From NCBI RefSeq assembly GCF_000023025.1, contig NC_012997.1:5129165-5193164 (forward strand): a DNA stretch of 64,000 nucleotides. The letters are read 5' to 3'. The notes under the pieces are model-generated. The model worked only from the letters and a program-made list of their open reading frames with translations, was not told where the DNA came from and made no database searches. Positions 35,233 through 47,393 of the stretch are shown here, piece by piece (the first letter of the stretch is position 1; every line of letters starts with the position of its first letter). This DNA is from Teredinibacter turnerae T7901. Its GTDB lineage: Bacteria; Pseudomonadota; Gammaproteobacteria; Pseudomonadales; Cellvibrionaceae. A program made the translations under genes and the position numbers.

Positions 35233-35791
35233 CGCGTGGCGTTTTACTGGATCCTGTCAAAAAAACGTGTCGATTTTTCATATCAACAGCTCTGGATTTT
35301 TCGAAGCGACTACGACGACCCACGCCTTGGTTATCATATAGCCCTCCCTCGTGATCCGATGTACCAACCACCTGCACCTCCGAAATATACACCGTCGGCA
35401 CCCTGTCTCCAGGCTGCTGATTAATATGGTAATAAATCCGCGCATTGCGGGTGGTAAGCACACGTTCGCGCCGCATGTGCTGGTCTTCCATCATCGCGCG
35501 TTGCAGTTTGCGAGCCCGGTTTAGTTGTTCACGGTGTCGCGCAGAGTCCCGGGGGCAGTCCAATGGCCCCATCGCGGGCTTAGGCAGGCTATCGGTCGCC
35601 ATTTTCGCGCGCAGACTCTCGATATCTCGGATTATGGTTTGGCCTTCGTTGGTGTTTGGATTTATTGCACAAAACAAATCAACAAACAGGTTGGTATGAA
35701 TTTTTACGGGTTTACCTGATGCGCCGCGGGTGAGCGGGGAAAAGTAGATATAACCGCCGATATCGTCAATATGACGTGGTGAAAGCGCCAT
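35156..35791 (-). CDS. N-terminal part of a frameshifted hypothetical protein
   Basis: From ATG 35791 (AAGGAG 7 nt upstream) this is a 211-residue frame starting MALSPRHIDDIGGYIYFSP. It has a helical Arg-rich middle (RHREQLNRARKLQRAMMEDQ) and a beta-rich end. The last seven codons after NPAVF are out of frame with the downstream piece (34642-35232), see there. No signal peptide and no recognised domain. Its arrangement with the downstream coupled gene suggests an effector or toxin, but there is no direct evidence. Confidence 0.6.
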   Translation of the reverse strand: MALSPRHIDDIGGYIYFSPLTRGASGKPVKIHTNLFVDLFCAINPNTNEGQTIIRDIESLRAKMATDSLPKPAMGPLDCPRDSARHREQLNRARKLQRAMMEDQHMRRERVLTTRNARIYYHINQQPGDRVPTVYISEVQVVGTSDHEGGLYDNQGVGRRSRFEKSRAVDMKNRHVFLTGSSKTPRDAFDEATYNTNLTNPAVFLYTSKCG

Positions 35792-36363
35792 GCTCATGCT
35801 CCTTGAATATTGGTTTAACAGCAAACAAGGAGCCTTAACAATCTACGAATCTTCGGTTATGCAAATTAATGCATATTTATACGTATGCTTGGAAAACTGC
35901 AACCGTATAAACAATATCGATAACAACGTCTACAGCAACGTTTAAAGCGGACCGAGATTATCTTAACTTTCGCTTCCCTGAGCTGAATCTTTTCCTTTAA
36001 GTGTCGTACCACGTTTGGAGCGATCCAAACGCCGACGAAAATTACCATATTTAGTCGCATTGTGCATAACGCGTTACAGCGCAAATTAAAAAATTATGGG
36101 GTTATTTGGCAAGCATTTGCTTACGGTATGACACAGCCAGTTGGCTGGATATTGATGAGGAATATTGAGAGGAGCAGTTGCTGTAAATAAAGCTAATACT
36201 ATTAACCCGGCGGCAGTTTATGCCGGGTTGATAGGCGGTGCAGGGACGCACCGCCATGAACTGAAAGTTCATACGAGCCCTAAAAAGCCAGGGTTTTCGC
36301 ACAAAGCCGCCGGGTTAATAGTTGGACTAGAGTTTTCAAGTGAAGTGCAATAAATAGTTCGGG
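35792..36363. other. Gene-free region holding a cloverleaf inverted-repeat element
   Basis: No gene is supported in these 570 bases. The left part (35792-36110) is AT-rich with no clear signal. The right part holds the structured element at 36198-36322. A short palindrome AGCCAG-TT-GGCTGG occurs near 36136. Confidence 0.5.
36198..36322. repeat. 125-bp cloverleaf element with perfect 17-bp arms
   Basis: A perfect 17-bp inverted repeat (36198-36214 and 36306-36322, containing TTAACCCGGCGGC) encloses several hairpins. GGCGGTGC/GCACCGCC has loop AGGGAC (36234-36255), ATGAACT/AGTTCAT has loop GAA (36256-36272), and CCCT/AGGG lies at about 36278-36293. CCGGC/GCCGG (36208-36225) competes with the outer stem. 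It could be a miniature mobile element, a structured RNA or a cassette recombination site; no coding potential is visible. Confidence 0.6.
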
Positions 36364-36786
36364 TCACTGGTAAGTCATGCCCCCGTGGCGAATCCAGCCA
36401 GCCACATGTGCTCCCCGAGGGTCCCGATGAGTCCAGTGAATAACTCCGCCCTTGATATTCCACTCATACTCACCGTAAAACTCTACCTCATCACCTTCAG
36501 ATAACTCGGTGATCCTAGGAGCCAGATCAATATTATGCGCAATCAGAAGCGTCTGCCCGCTCTTCAACCGCACAATAAATCTCTGGTGTCTGCTGCCAAG
36601 ATTATCATCGTCAAGAATTTTGATCACCACACCTTCTCCGCCCACTTGCACAGATTTGTGTTCCTGGGTCTTATAAAGGCGGCCCAATTCATGGTCATTG
36701 GCGTTAGCGGGCAACCATGAGATTACCCCCAAAAGGAGCAGGTATCGGCCGATACGCAAAGCAGGACAGATTATGGCGACAATCAC
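36364..36786 (-). CDS. DUF3465 secreted protein
   Basis: A 140-residue protein with a signal peptide (about 1-30) followed by a DUF3465 domain: HQRFIVRLKSGQTLLIAHNI, then DEVEFYGEYEWN and GGVIHWTHRDPRG. The fold is expected to be OB-like. Such genes are common in accessory regions and in Vibrio cassette arrays. Here the 125-bp cloverleaf element lies 41 bases after its stop. The function of the family is unknown. Confidence 0.85.
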   Translation of the reverse strand: MIVAIICPALRIGRYLLLLGVISWLPANANDHELGRLYKTQEHKSVQVGGEGVVIKILDDDNLGSRHQRFIVRLKSGQTLLIAHNIDLAPRITELSEGDEVEFYGEYEWNIKGGVIHWTHRDPRGAHVAGWIRHGGMTYQ

Positions 36787-36831
36787 GGCTGCACTCCGAA
36801 ACAGTTGAAGTATGGGGTATTGTAGTCGCTG

Positions 36832-37686
36832 CTAACCGCGACTATGGGCGATACTCGCAAAGATAACTCCGCCGCCCATCACTAATATGCCCAGTAAGTG
36901 GTAGCCGGAAAGTTGTTCAGCAAAGAGAAATACGCCCCAAATAATGGTAATCGGCGCCTGCATCAGGCTCATTGAGCTCACCAGTGCCGCCGGTGCGTTG
37001 CGGTAAGCTTCGGTGAGTGCCAGTTGGGCCAGGGTTCCCGCGATCCCCATCAACAACAAGATTCCCCATTCATTGGCTGTCGGCTGCTGGTAAGAAAACC
37101 CCATCCAAACGCCAGTAATGAGCGATGCGGTTACCGAAAACGAGAGCACGATACTGTTATTGTTGTGGTTGGACGCCGCCGACCGAATAGCAACAAATAC
37201 CGCGCCAGCGCACAAGGTTCCCAGCAATCCAATTCCAAAATCGGCCAGATTGTACCGGTGAACAGCGACGTCACCACTGAATTCACTCAGCCACACTGGC
37301 GTAAAAATAATGGTCAGCCCGAACAGGGCAACACCCAGCCAAAGTAAGGTCGCCAGGCCCAGACGTTCTTTCAAAAATACGCGGGCGACCACATAGGTCA
37401 CAACCGGCGTGCACCACACCAAAATCCCGGACACGGATAAAGGCAAATGTTGTGTCGCGTGAAAAAAGCACAACAGGCCGCCTGTCCCCAATACGCCGCG
37501 TATTAAAAGCGGTTTGCGCGGCGCAGGGAAGAAGGCCCCGCGTGACTGCATTATCATGGCCGCAACAATGATAGTTGGAATAATAGAACGGAAAAATCCC
37601 AGCTCTGCCAAAGGGAGCTGAGTACTGATTTTACGAACACACACCGCCATTACAGAGAAACAAAGGCACGCGAGTAGCACGAACAC
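36832..37686 (-). CDS. EamA/DMT-family transporter
   Basis: A 284-residue inner-membrane protein with ten hydrophobic segments in two EamA repeats; the second half carries the usual AYRNAPAALVSSMSLMQAPI motif. Substrate unknown (drug/metabolite transporter family). The annotated GTG start begins directly in the first membrane helix; codons upstream remain open to 37738 without a standard start, so the true N-terminus may be longer by a rare start codon. It is divergent from the gene at 37939. Confidence 0.85.
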   Translation of the reverse strand: MFVLLACLCFSVMAVCVRKISTQLPLAELGFFRSIIPTIIVAAMIMQSRGAFFPAPRKPLLIRGVLGTGGLLCFFHATQHLPLSVSGILVWCTPVVTYVVARVFLKERLGLATLLWLGVALFGLTIIFTPVWLSEFSGDVAVHRYNLADFGIGLLGTLCAGAVFVAIRSAASNHNNNSIVLSFSVTASLITGVWMGFSYQQPTANEWGILLLMGIAGTLAQLALTEAYRNAPAALVSSMSLMQAPITIIWGVFLFAEQLSGYHLLGILVMGGGVIFASIAHSRG

Positions 37687-37938
37687 AGCAGCATAAAGAG
37701 GCCGGTCGTGGCGAAAGTTGGAAGTCGAAATAGTCGGTCACACAGATAGGAGAGGGCTTAGGACAACAATTTTAAGGGATAGATGTGACTCTTTCCAGAT
37801 AGGTGCCATTTCCCTGCCCACTGGTCGACCTGAGTATTACCATCGCCAATACCAGGCCAGTTTCCGTCGGTAATTCATTGCTGGTTCGTTTTGGTTTTAT
37901 TAAGGTGTCACTTTTAAATGGATAAGTGATAAAAACTC

Positions 37939-39396
37939 ATGCTGAGTACCTATTTTGCCCGCCAGGTTACGACCCTGATTTTATTTTCCACCCTATTTCT
38001 GACCTACCAGGTGGCCGCTGCCGACAAGCCTGCCACTCATGCTCAGGCGGCTCAAAATACACCAAGCGCCGAAAACCTCGTTATTGGCCAACTGCTATTG
38101 AGCAATGACCCTGGAGAGGTGGCGTTCGCAGGTGAACTGATGGAGTTTGCAGAACAAATTGATCAGCGCATCAGCGATGTTGCCGCTGCGGTGTTGTATC
38201 AACACTACGAGCATACCCTGCCGCAATGGTTCAATATGACCTATGCGCTTGCCCGCGGCATTGGAAGCACCCACAACGCACGCTATTTGCCGTTTCTGCA
38301 AAATGTTCTGCAAAACAGCGAACTACGCCACCTAAAAAATCTTTCGAAACACGCGATTGCCCGTATCAAAGGCGATACCCGGGTGCTTGGCACGACACTT
38401 TCGCCCGAATCCATCGATCTCGCCGACATTCACCACTGGCTCAAAGCACAACGCCAAACGGCACCAGGCGCAGCTCTGGAAAGTGTCGCTGTAGGTGACG
38501 ATCTGGAAGCGGTGTTCGCTAAACTGGGTTCACCCGCAACTCTTGGTCTGTATGATCACTTTCTTACCAAGACTGACTTGGCAAAACAACGCTACAAAGA
38601 ATTATTCTTGAACTATCCGTACCTTGGAGAAGTTCGACTCTCACGGGCAAACCCGGAAAGTCCTCTCAGGGTGCACAAGGTAGTTGAAGCTTTCCATATA
38701 CCGGAAGGCCAACGCATAACCACGCAAAGCGGTACCGACTACGAAACAGTTGTTGCTTATTTCGCCGCGCAAATGGCATCGGGCGTGTACCTGACCCAGC
38801 GAGATGCCTATAAACAATTGCAGTGGTCAGGTTTAACCGACGCCCGTATCTACGACCCTTTGCAGCAGGAAATCGAAAAAAGGTTGCCCGCTATGAACGA
38901 CAAGCAGGATGTAGATGAAGTGGCCTGGCTCATTAAATTTCTCGCAATTAGCGGCAATTACCGCTACCTGACGTTCATGCAAACCATCGCTAACGACACT
39001 AGAAACGATAAAATACTCCAGCACACGCGCATCGGCATCGCTAACCTGCATGTCTATGTGACCTGGAATAAGGTACTCAACCGCAATTTGCAACTGGCGC
39101 CTGCAGGGCAGTTACAGGCACTGCGCGTATACAACATGCTGTCCGGGCCTTACCTGCCGCTCCAGGCAAATGGCGCGAAAAAGTTGGTCCAAGAGAATAT
39201 AGTGAACCCGCAAATCACTGAATTGGCCTTTTCACTACTCAATCAGTACGGCATGACTGCCGATAATCGCGATCAAGTGAATCTCACCATCTGGCTCGCA
39301 CGCTACCTGGTGGCACATGGCGGGGAAGAGGGCATTGCGCTGGTAAAACAACTAAAAGAAAGCTCGGTGTCCAAAAAAGTGCGTAAATCGGTGTAA
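37939..39396 (+). CDS. Secreted all-helical hypothetical protein (HEAT-like)
   Basis: A 485-residue protein with a signal peptide (about 1-28, ending QVAAAD). The rest is predicted all-helical with repeated units of 35-45 residues typical of alpha-solenoids (for example DVAAAVLYQHYEHTLPQ; EVAWLIKFLAISGNYRYL; ELAFSLLNQYGM). No catalytic motif is seen. A periplasmic scaffold role is a guess. It has no close neighbours on its strand; a CGGTTC/GAACCG hairpin follows at 39413-39426. Confidence 0.7.
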   Translation: MLSTYFARQVTTLILFSTLFLTYQVAAADKPATHAQAAQNTPSAENLVIGQLLLSNDPGEVAFAGELMEFAEQIDQRISDVAAAVLYQHYEHTLPQWFNMTYALARGIGSTHNARYLPFLQNVLQNSELRHLKNLSKHAIARIKGDTRVLGTTLSPESIDLADIHHWLKAQRQTAPGAALESVAVGDDLEAVFAKLGSPATLGLYDHFLTKTDLAKQRYKELFLNYPYLGEVRLSRANPESPLRVHKVVEAFHIPEGQRITTQSGTDYETVVAYFAAQMASGVYLTQRDAYKQLQWSGLTDARIYDPLQQEIEKRLPAMNDKQDVDEVAWLIKFLAISGNYRYLTFMQTIANDTRNDKILQHTRIGIANLHVYVTWNKVLNRNLQLAPAGQLQALRVYNMLSGPYLPLQANGAKKLVQENIVNPQITELAFSLLNQYGMTADNRDQVNLTIWLARYLVAHGGEEGIALVKQLKESSVSKKVRKSV

Positions 39397-39604
39397 GTAT
39401 CTAGGTGATGGCCGGTTCAAGAACCGACCACCACTATCAATAATAGCTTAGTGAATCTGCCGAATGGCCCTCTGCGCCAGTTTTACACACCTTCCTGGTT
39501 GTACATCCATGTTGGTCGTCACTCCACTATCGGCATATGATTCCAATTGCACTAGTTCCAATTGCACGTAGAACCGCACAATCCACCACTACTTTCGATC
39601 CGTG
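39397..39604. other. Intergenic region with tandem 12-bp repeat
   Basis: It holds the CGGTTC-AA-GAACCG hairpin (39413-39426) and two copies of TTCCAATTGCAC at 39541-39552 and 39556-39567 separated by TAG. No gene is visible. Confidence 0.45.
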
Positions 39605-40016
39605 TCATGTCATTTGCGAGTTCAGACACCAAACCGCTGGCCGCCGCTCAAACTCGCTGTCGATACCCTTGTCCATTTTGCTGGAAAACCAGAACTGATC
39701 GCGTTCGCCATCGACAATGGCATACAAATCGGTTTTCGCCACGAACTGCACCAGAGCCGGAATCTCAAGCGTCTCTTCGTGCGCAGGCAGGTCGAAGTAC
39801 CCGTTTTCGTCCGAATAAAACGCCTGCTCGACTCCGTCTTCATTACTGTTCCAGCGAAGCCGACGGAGGATTTTTGATGAATAACATAGGCGATCCCTCT
39901 GAAGTGGTGTCCGCACCGCACGCCACTAGGGCGAGTGCTGACGCAATTATCAAGATTAGAGAATAGAGCCTGGCGGGAGTGTAAAAGTACACGGGGTAGC
40001 ACGATCCTTTATGCAT
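39605..40016 (-). pseudogene. Decayed small lipoprotein gene (one frameshift)
   Basis: On the minus strand ATG 40016 opens a frame with a clear lipoprotein signal (hydrophobic LILIIASALALVAC, then GADTTSEGSP) that stops soon after. The following frame (to 39605) encodes a convincing protein segment (QAFYSDENGYFDLPAHEE; IPALVQFVAKTDLYAIVDG). Removing one base from the T5 tract at 39871-39875 (A5 on the coding strand) joins them as MLFIK-ILRRLRWNSNEDG, about 136 residues. Either a pseudogene or a homopolymer error. The family is not recognised with certainty. Confidence 0.5.
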
Positions 40017-40089
40017 GTGTCAGGCATTTAGCTTACGGTGCCTGTTGAAAACGTGAATCCGATAAATTGAATGTTGCTAAAGGTTGCAT

Positions 40090-40117
40090 AAAAAAGGCAG
40101 CCAATGGGCTGCCTTTT
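40090..40117 (-). terminator. Intrinsic terminator of the atp operon
   Basis: GGCAGCC (40096-40102) pairs with GGCTGCC (40107-40113), extended by AAAA/TTTT, loop AATG. On the minus strand it ends in a T-run. It lies 23 bases after the atpC stop. Confidence 0.88.
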
Positions 40118-40139
40118 AGGTTGGATAGCGCGCGGGAAA

Positions 40140-40565
40140 TTAACGTGCGCGCTTGCGAATTGCTTGTAGCGTGCGCAGTTGCGCGGCAGCTTCGGCGAGG
40201 CGGGCGGCGGCTTTGGAGTAGTCTATGCCGTCGCCAGTCTGGCTGGCCAGTGCTTCTTCGGCTTCTTTTTTGGCCGCTTCGGCGGAGGCTTCATCCATGT
40301 CGTCGGCGCGCAGGGCCGTGTCGGCCAGCACATTGATGCTTTCTGGCTGAACTTCGAGATAGCCCCCGGAAACGTAAAAAATTTCTTCGTCCCCGCTCTG
40401 TTTTTTCACACGTACCGGGCCAGGCTTGAGCGCGGAAAGAAACGGTGCGTGACCGTAACCGATGCCCACATCACCTTCGGTCGCGGCAGCCACCAGCAGC
40501 TCCACCAGGCCAGAGAAGATTTCCTGCTCGGCGCTGACGATATTGCAATGTATGGTTAATGCCAT
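40140..40565 (-). CDS. atpC: ATP synthase F1 epsilon subunit
   Basis: A 141-residue epsilon subunit: beta-sandwich domain first ([56 protein letters not shown]) and then the two C-terminal helices. It couples the central stalk to the c-ring and inhibits ATP hydrolysis. It is the last gene of the nine-gene atp operon, 55 bp after atpD, followed by the terminator at 40090-40117. Confidence 0.97.
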   Translation of the reverse strand: MALTIHCNIVSAEQEIFSGLVELLVAAATEGDVGIGYGHAPFLSALKPGPVRVKKQSGDEEIFYVSGGYLEVQPESINVLADTALRADDMDEASAEAAKKEAEEALASQTGDGIDYSKAAARLAEAAAQLRTLQAIRKRAR

Positions 40566-40620
40566 TGTGTTTGCCTATTGGTCATCAAGCGAAGCTCCGC
40601 CATAGCGGAGCAATCGGTTG

Positions 40621-42054
<1,434 letters not shown>

Positions 42055-42160
42055 CTAAAATTTCAAAATCTGTCTGCTTGAGCGAAGTGCTTAACGCACG
42101 GTTCTGCTTCGCTCGTTGGGCCAGTCAGGGCGCAGGCCCCCTCTGGCACTTGGGCAACAT

Positions 42161-43021
42161 CTAAACTGCTGCTGCACCACCCACAATTTCAGAAAGTTCC
42201 TGGGTGATTGCCGCCTGGCGGGCCTTGTTGTAGGCCAACTGCAGTTCGTTGATCAGGTTGCCGGCATTATCGGTTGCACTCTTCATCGCAATCATGCGCG
42301 CCGCCTGTTCGCAGGCACCATTTTCCACAACCGCCTGAAAAACCTGAGATTCGATATAGCGAACCATCAGACCATCCAGCAATTCTTTCGCATCGGGCTC
42401 ATAGAGATAGTCCCAGCTGCGTTTGTGGATGGCGCCATCTTCCGGCTTGAGCGGCAGTAAGCGCTCAACTTTCGGGGTTTGCGTCATGGTGTTGACGAAA
42501 TCGTTACTGCACACGTAAAGGCGGTCGATCTTGCCGTCGGCGAAGGCATCCAACATCACCTTAACGCTGCCGATCAGGCTGGTGATGGAGGGTTGCTCGC
42601 CGATATCGCGCAGGCTGGCAACGATATTGGCACCAACACTTTTGAAGAAAGCAGTGCCTTTGGCGCCCACCATACAAAAGTCAGTTTCAATACCTTTGTC
42701 CGCCCACTCTTTACTGTGGCGCAGTACAGCTTTAAACAGGTTGACGTTCAGACCGCCACACAGGCCGCGATCGGTGGACACCACGATGTAACCCACACGC
42801 TTTACTTCACGCTCGGTGATGTAAAGGTGCTGATATTCCAGGTTGCCCGCAGCAATATGGCCCACCACCTCGCGCATGCGACGGGCGTACGGTTTGCCGA
42901 CTTCCATACGGTCCTGCGCTTTGCGCATTTTGGACGCGGCCACCATCTCCATCGCACTGGTGATTTTCTGAGTGTTTTTGATACTACCGATTTTGGTACG
43001 TATCTCTTTTCCGCTCGCCAT
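42161..43021 (-). CDS. atpG: ATP synthase F1 gamma subunit
   Basis: A 286-residue central-stalk subunit with the conserved N-terminal helix ([20 protein letters not shown]) and C-terminal helix ([17 protein letters not shown]) forming the rotor coiled coil, and the middle GLCGGLNVN stretch. It rotates inside the alpha/beta ring. There are 24 bp between atpA and this gene. Confidence 0.98.
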   Translation of the reverse strand: MASGKEIRTKIGSIKNTQKITSAMEMVAASKMRKAQDRMEVGKPYARRMREVVGHIAAGNLEYQHLYITEREVKRVGYIVVSTDRGLCGGLNVNLFKAVLRHSKEWADKGIETDFCMVGAKGTAFFKSVGANIVASLRDIGEQPSITSLIGSVKVMLDAFADGKIDRLYVCSNDFVNTMTQTPKVERLLPLKPEDGAIHKRSWDYLYEPDAKELLDGLMVRYIESQVFQAVVENGACEQAARMIAMKSATDNAGNLINELQLAYNKARQAAITQELSEIVGGAAAV

Positions 43022-43045
43022 TGTTAATGTCCCGAAGCTTGTGAA

Positions 43046-44587
43046 TTACCAGGTTTGGGTAGCTTTGAAGTTCTCCAGAGCACCTTTCAGTTTGCCAGCG
43101 ATATCATCGCTGTACGCACCGGTATTCATTTCGGCCATCAACTCGGCGTGGCTGCTGTTCATATAGCTGAGCAGGGAAGATTCAAACGCGCCCATTTTGG
43201 CCACTTCAACATCTTCCAGGAAGCCTTCGTTCGCGGCGTAAACCACAACGGCCATCTCGGCAACAGACTGCGGCGAGTACTGCTTCTGCTTCATCAGCTC
43301 GGTTACGCGTTGACCGTGATTCAACTGCGCTTTCGTGGCTTCGTCGAGGTCAGAGGCAAACTGCGCAAAAGCCGCCAGTTCGCGGTACTGCGCCAGTGCG
43401 GTACGAATACCACCGGAGAGCTTTTTGATCACCTTGGTCTGTGCGGAACCACCCACACGGGATACCGAGATACCGGCGTTCATCGCCGGGCGGATGCCCG
43501 CGTTAAACAAGTCGGATTCCAGGAAGATCTGGCCGTCGGTAATCGAGATCACGTTGGTCGGTACGAAGGCCGATACGTCACCCGCCTGGGTTTCGATAAT
43601 TGGCAGGGCAGTCAAAGAACCGGTTTGGCCTTTCACTTCGCCATTGGTGTATTTTTCCACGTGGGCAGCGTTTACCCGTGCCGCGCGCTCAAGCAGACGT
43701 GAGTGCAAGTAGAATACGTCACCAGGGTAGGCTTCACGGCCCGGTGGACGACGCAGCAACAGCGAGATCTGGCGGTAAGCCCAGGCCTGTTTGGTCAGGT
43801 CATCGTAAATAATCAGACAGTCTTCGCCGCGATCGCGGTAGTACTCGCCCATGGTGCAGCCAGCAAACGGTGCCAGAAACTGCATGGAAGCGGGGTCGGA
43901 CGCTGTAGCCGCAACCACGATGGTGTGGTCCATTGCGCCGTGTTCTTCCAGCTTGCGTACTACGGAAGCAATAGATGACGCCTTCTGGCCAATCGCCACG
44001 TAAATACACTTAATGCCGGTGCCTTTCTGGTTGATGATGGCATCAACGGCAATGGCGGTTTTACCCGTCTGGCGGTCACCGATGATCAGCTCACGCTGGC
44101 CGCGGCCAATTGGAACCATGGTATCAACCGCTTTCAGACCGATTTGTACTGGCTGGTCAACCGATTGACGGGCAATAACACCAGGCGCGATTTTTTCGAT
44201 CGCATCGGTGGCTTTGGCGTCGATCGGGCCTTTGCCGTCGATCGGGTTACCCAGAGCATCCACCACGCGGCCTTGCAGTTCCGGGCCTACCGGTACTTCC
44301 AGAATGCGGCCGGTACACTTGCAGGTTTGGCCTTCAGCCACGCCCTGATAGTCGCCCAGAATAACCGCACCGACAGAGTCGCGCTCCAGGTTGAGGGCGA
44401 TGCCGTAAACACCGCCTTCAAATTCGATCATCTCACCGTACATCACCTCGGCGAGACCGTGGATACGAATAATACCGTCGGTTACGGAAACCACGGTACC
44501 TTCGTTTTGCGCTTCAGTGGTCACCGACAAATTGTCGATGCGCGCCTTAATAATTTCACTGATTTCAGAAGGATTCAGCTGTTGCAT
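43046..44587 (-). CDS. atpA: ATP synthase F1 alpha subunit
   Basis: A 513-residue regulatory/nucleotide-binding subunit. Walker A is GDRQTGKTA (about residues 169-177), followed by [12 protein letters not shown] and the signature [14 protein letters not shown]. It forms the alternating ring with AtpD. Length equals the E. coli subunit (513). In the operon between atpH and atpG. Confidence 0.98.
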   Translation of the reverse strand: MQQLNPSEISEIIKARIDNLSVTTEAQNEGTVVSVTDGIIRIHGLAEVMYGEMIEFEGGVYGIALNLERDSVGAVILGDYQGVAEGQTCKCTGRILEVPVGPELQGRVVDALGNPIDGKGPIDAKATDAIEKIAPGVIARQSVDQPVQIGLKAVDTMVPIGRGQRELIIGDRQTGKTAIAVDAIINQKGTGIKCIYVAIGQKASSIASVVRKLEEHGAMDHTIVVAATASDPASMQFLAPFAGCTMGEYYRDRGEDCLIIYDDLTKQAWAYRQISLLLRRPPGREAYPGDVFYLHSRLLERAARVNAAHVEKYTNGEVKGQTGSLTALPIIETQAGDVSAFVPTNVISITDGQIFLESDLFNAGIRPAMNAGISVSRVGGSAQTKVIKKLSGGIRTALAQYRELAAFAQFASDLDEATKAQLNHGQRVTELMKQKQYSPQSVAEMAVVVYAANEGFLEDVEVAKMGAFESSLLSYMNSSHAELMAEMNTGAYSDDIAGKLKGALENFKATQTW

Positions 44588-44647
44588 ACTGTTGTTCCCT
44601 ACCTGTATTTAGGGGTTATGTTCTGTTCGCTTCGCGCACTGCCAGTA

Positions 44648-45184
44648 TTAGTGACTCATGGTTTCGGCAAGCTTGGCCAGTCGACCGCGCACCGAACCGT
44701 CAATCACGGTATCGCCAGCGCGAATAATCGCACCGCCAAGCAGCGAGGGGTCGATAGCCGTTTGCAGCGACACCTTGCGATCGAGCTTTTCGGTCAGGCT
44801 GGTGGCCAATTTGGCCAGCACTGCGTCGTCAATGTCGTAAGCTGTTTGCAGCTCGACGTCGACCGCTTTTTCCTGATTGGCTTTGTAAAGCTCGAACAGT
44901 TGCGATACCTGCGGAAAAAGTGGCAGGCGATTGTTGTCTGCGAGAACACGAATAAAATTTTTCTGCGCTTCGTTCAGCGTGTCACCACACAAGTCGATAA
45001 ACGCCGCTGCTTTTTGTACAGCGGTTAAGCTCGGGGAGGAAAGCAGTGCTTTCACCTTGCTATCGCGTGTGATGGCAGCGGCTTCTACCAACGCATCGGA
45101 CCACGACTGCAATGCAGATGCATCGCGGGCCGCTTCAAAAGCGGCTTTGGCGTAGGGACGAGCGAGAGTAATGGGTTCTGCCAT
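44648..45184 (-). CDS. atpH: ATP synthase F1 delta subunit
   Basis: A 178-residue peripheral-stalk subunit with the N-terminal [14 protein letters not shown] motif and the C-terminal [20 protein letters not shown] motif. It links the F1 head to the b-subunit stalk. Located 12 bp after atpF. Confidence 0.97.
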   Translation of the reverse strand: MAEPITLARPYAKAAFEAARDASALQSWSDALVEAAAITRDSKVKALLSSPSLTAVQKAAAFIDLCGDTLNEAQKNFIRVLADNNRLPLFPQVSQLFELYKANQEKAVDVELQTAYDIDDAVLAKLATSLTEKLDRKVSLQTAIDPSLLGGAIIRAGDTVIDGSVRGRLAKLAETMSH

Positions 45185-45196
45185 GATCAGCTCCGG

Positions 45197-45667
45197 TTAT
45201 AGCTCCGCGGCTAGTTTATCGAGCATGCTGTTGTGCTTGCTGGCATCGATAGATTCGCCGAGAACTTTTTCAGCACCGGCAATCGCCAACACGGCCACCT
45301 GACTGCGCAATTCTTCGCGCGCCTGACTGACCTGACGCTCAACTTCGGCCTGGGCTTGCGCATTGATGCGCTCCGCTTCAGCACGAGCTTGCTCTTTGGC
45401 TTCTTCTACCAGCTGGGTCGCACGCTTGTTTGCCTGGTCGATAATGGCTGCAGCCTGTTGCTTGGCTTCGTGGAGCTGGCTGGTCGCCTTTTTCTGCGCC
45501 AGTTCCAGGTCTTTGTCAGCGCGGTCTGCAGCTAACAAGCCATCTTCAATTCGCTGTTCACGCGCTTCCATGGCGCTGATCAACAGCGGCCACACGAACT
45601 TCATAGTGAAAATTACGAACGCAATGAAGGTGAGCGATTGACCAATCAGCGTTAGGTTGATATTCAC
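45197..45667 (-). CDS. atpF: ATP synthase F0 subunit b
   Basis: A 156-residue protein with one N-terminal membrane helix ([21 protein letters not shown]) and a long charged coiled coil, ending in the delta-binding segment. It forms the peripheral stalk dimer. Length equals E. coli (156). Between atpE and atpH. Confidence 0.97.
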   Translation of the reverse strand: MNINLTLIGQSLTFIAFVIFTMKFVWPLLISAMEAREQRIEDGLLAADRADKDLELAQKKATSQLHEAKQQAAAIIDQANKRATQLVEEAKEQARAEAERINAQAQAEVERQVSQAREELRSQVAVLAIAGAEKVLGESIDASKHNSMLDKLAAEL

Positions 45668-45707
45668 ACCAACACCTCTTTAGTTAGTTAAATGATAGGG
45701 GTGTGGA

Positions 45708-45965
<258 letters not shown>

Positions 45966-46035
45966 CTAAAAGTTTTGAGATTAAAGTTTGTTAAAAGAGT
46001 AAGTAATAGACTAAAAATTCGTTGCGTCAGGGGAC

Positions 46036-46989
<954 letters not shown>

Positions 46990-47027
46990 TCATAAGTCAT
47001 TTGAATTCTGTATGGGCTTTGACTCTG

Positions 47028-47393
47028 TCAAAGCCAGCGGCGGCCCAGGTGTGCTGACAGCCCCCACTGAAAAATAATTAAGCTGCAAAAACCTGCAAAC
47101 AGAGCGGGATAGCTCAATGGCATAACAAATCGGAACACCAGAGCAAAACCCACGACAACCAACGCAAATTTTCCAGACTCTCCCCGTTTAAAGGATTTGT
47201 TGATCAACGCAGTATCTCTTGCGCCGCGGTAACGAAAGGCATACAGGGTAAAGTAGGCGTTGGGAATGGCGTACACCAGCGCACCCAGAGCGAAGGAGTA
47301 GGCTTCCACAATGCCCAGCAGTAACAGTACGCAACTGACCGGCAACACAAAACCCAGCTGGGCGAGTATTCCTGCCAAAGCTGGCGATTTCAT
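47028..47393 (-). CDS. atpI: ATP synthase assembly protein I
   Basis: A 121-residue four-helix membrane protein at the head of the atp operon, with the motif YAIPNAYFTLYAFRYRGA typical of AtpI. It aids c-ring assembly. It is the first gene of the operon; the promoter must lie in the 800-bp region upstream. Confidence 0.93.
   Translation of the reverse strand: MKSPALAGILAQLGFVLPVSCVLLLLGIVEAYSFALGALVYAIPNAYFTLYAFRYRGARDTALINKSFKRGESGKFALVVVGFALVFRFVMPLSYPALFAGFCSLIIFQWGLSAHLGRRWL

Noticed and set aside
36198..36327. The cloverleaf element as an integron attC site
   Set aside because: GTTGGAC at 36321-36327 fits the GTTRRRY core and the DUF3465 neighbour fits cassettes, but the matching RYYYAAC partner is missing on the other side, the arms pair without the extrahelical bases typical for attC, and no integrase is in the window.
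39541..39567. Direct repeats as a CRISPR remnant
   Set aside because: Only two 12-bp copies with a 3-bp spacer, far from CRISPR repeat and spacer sizes, and no cas genes.
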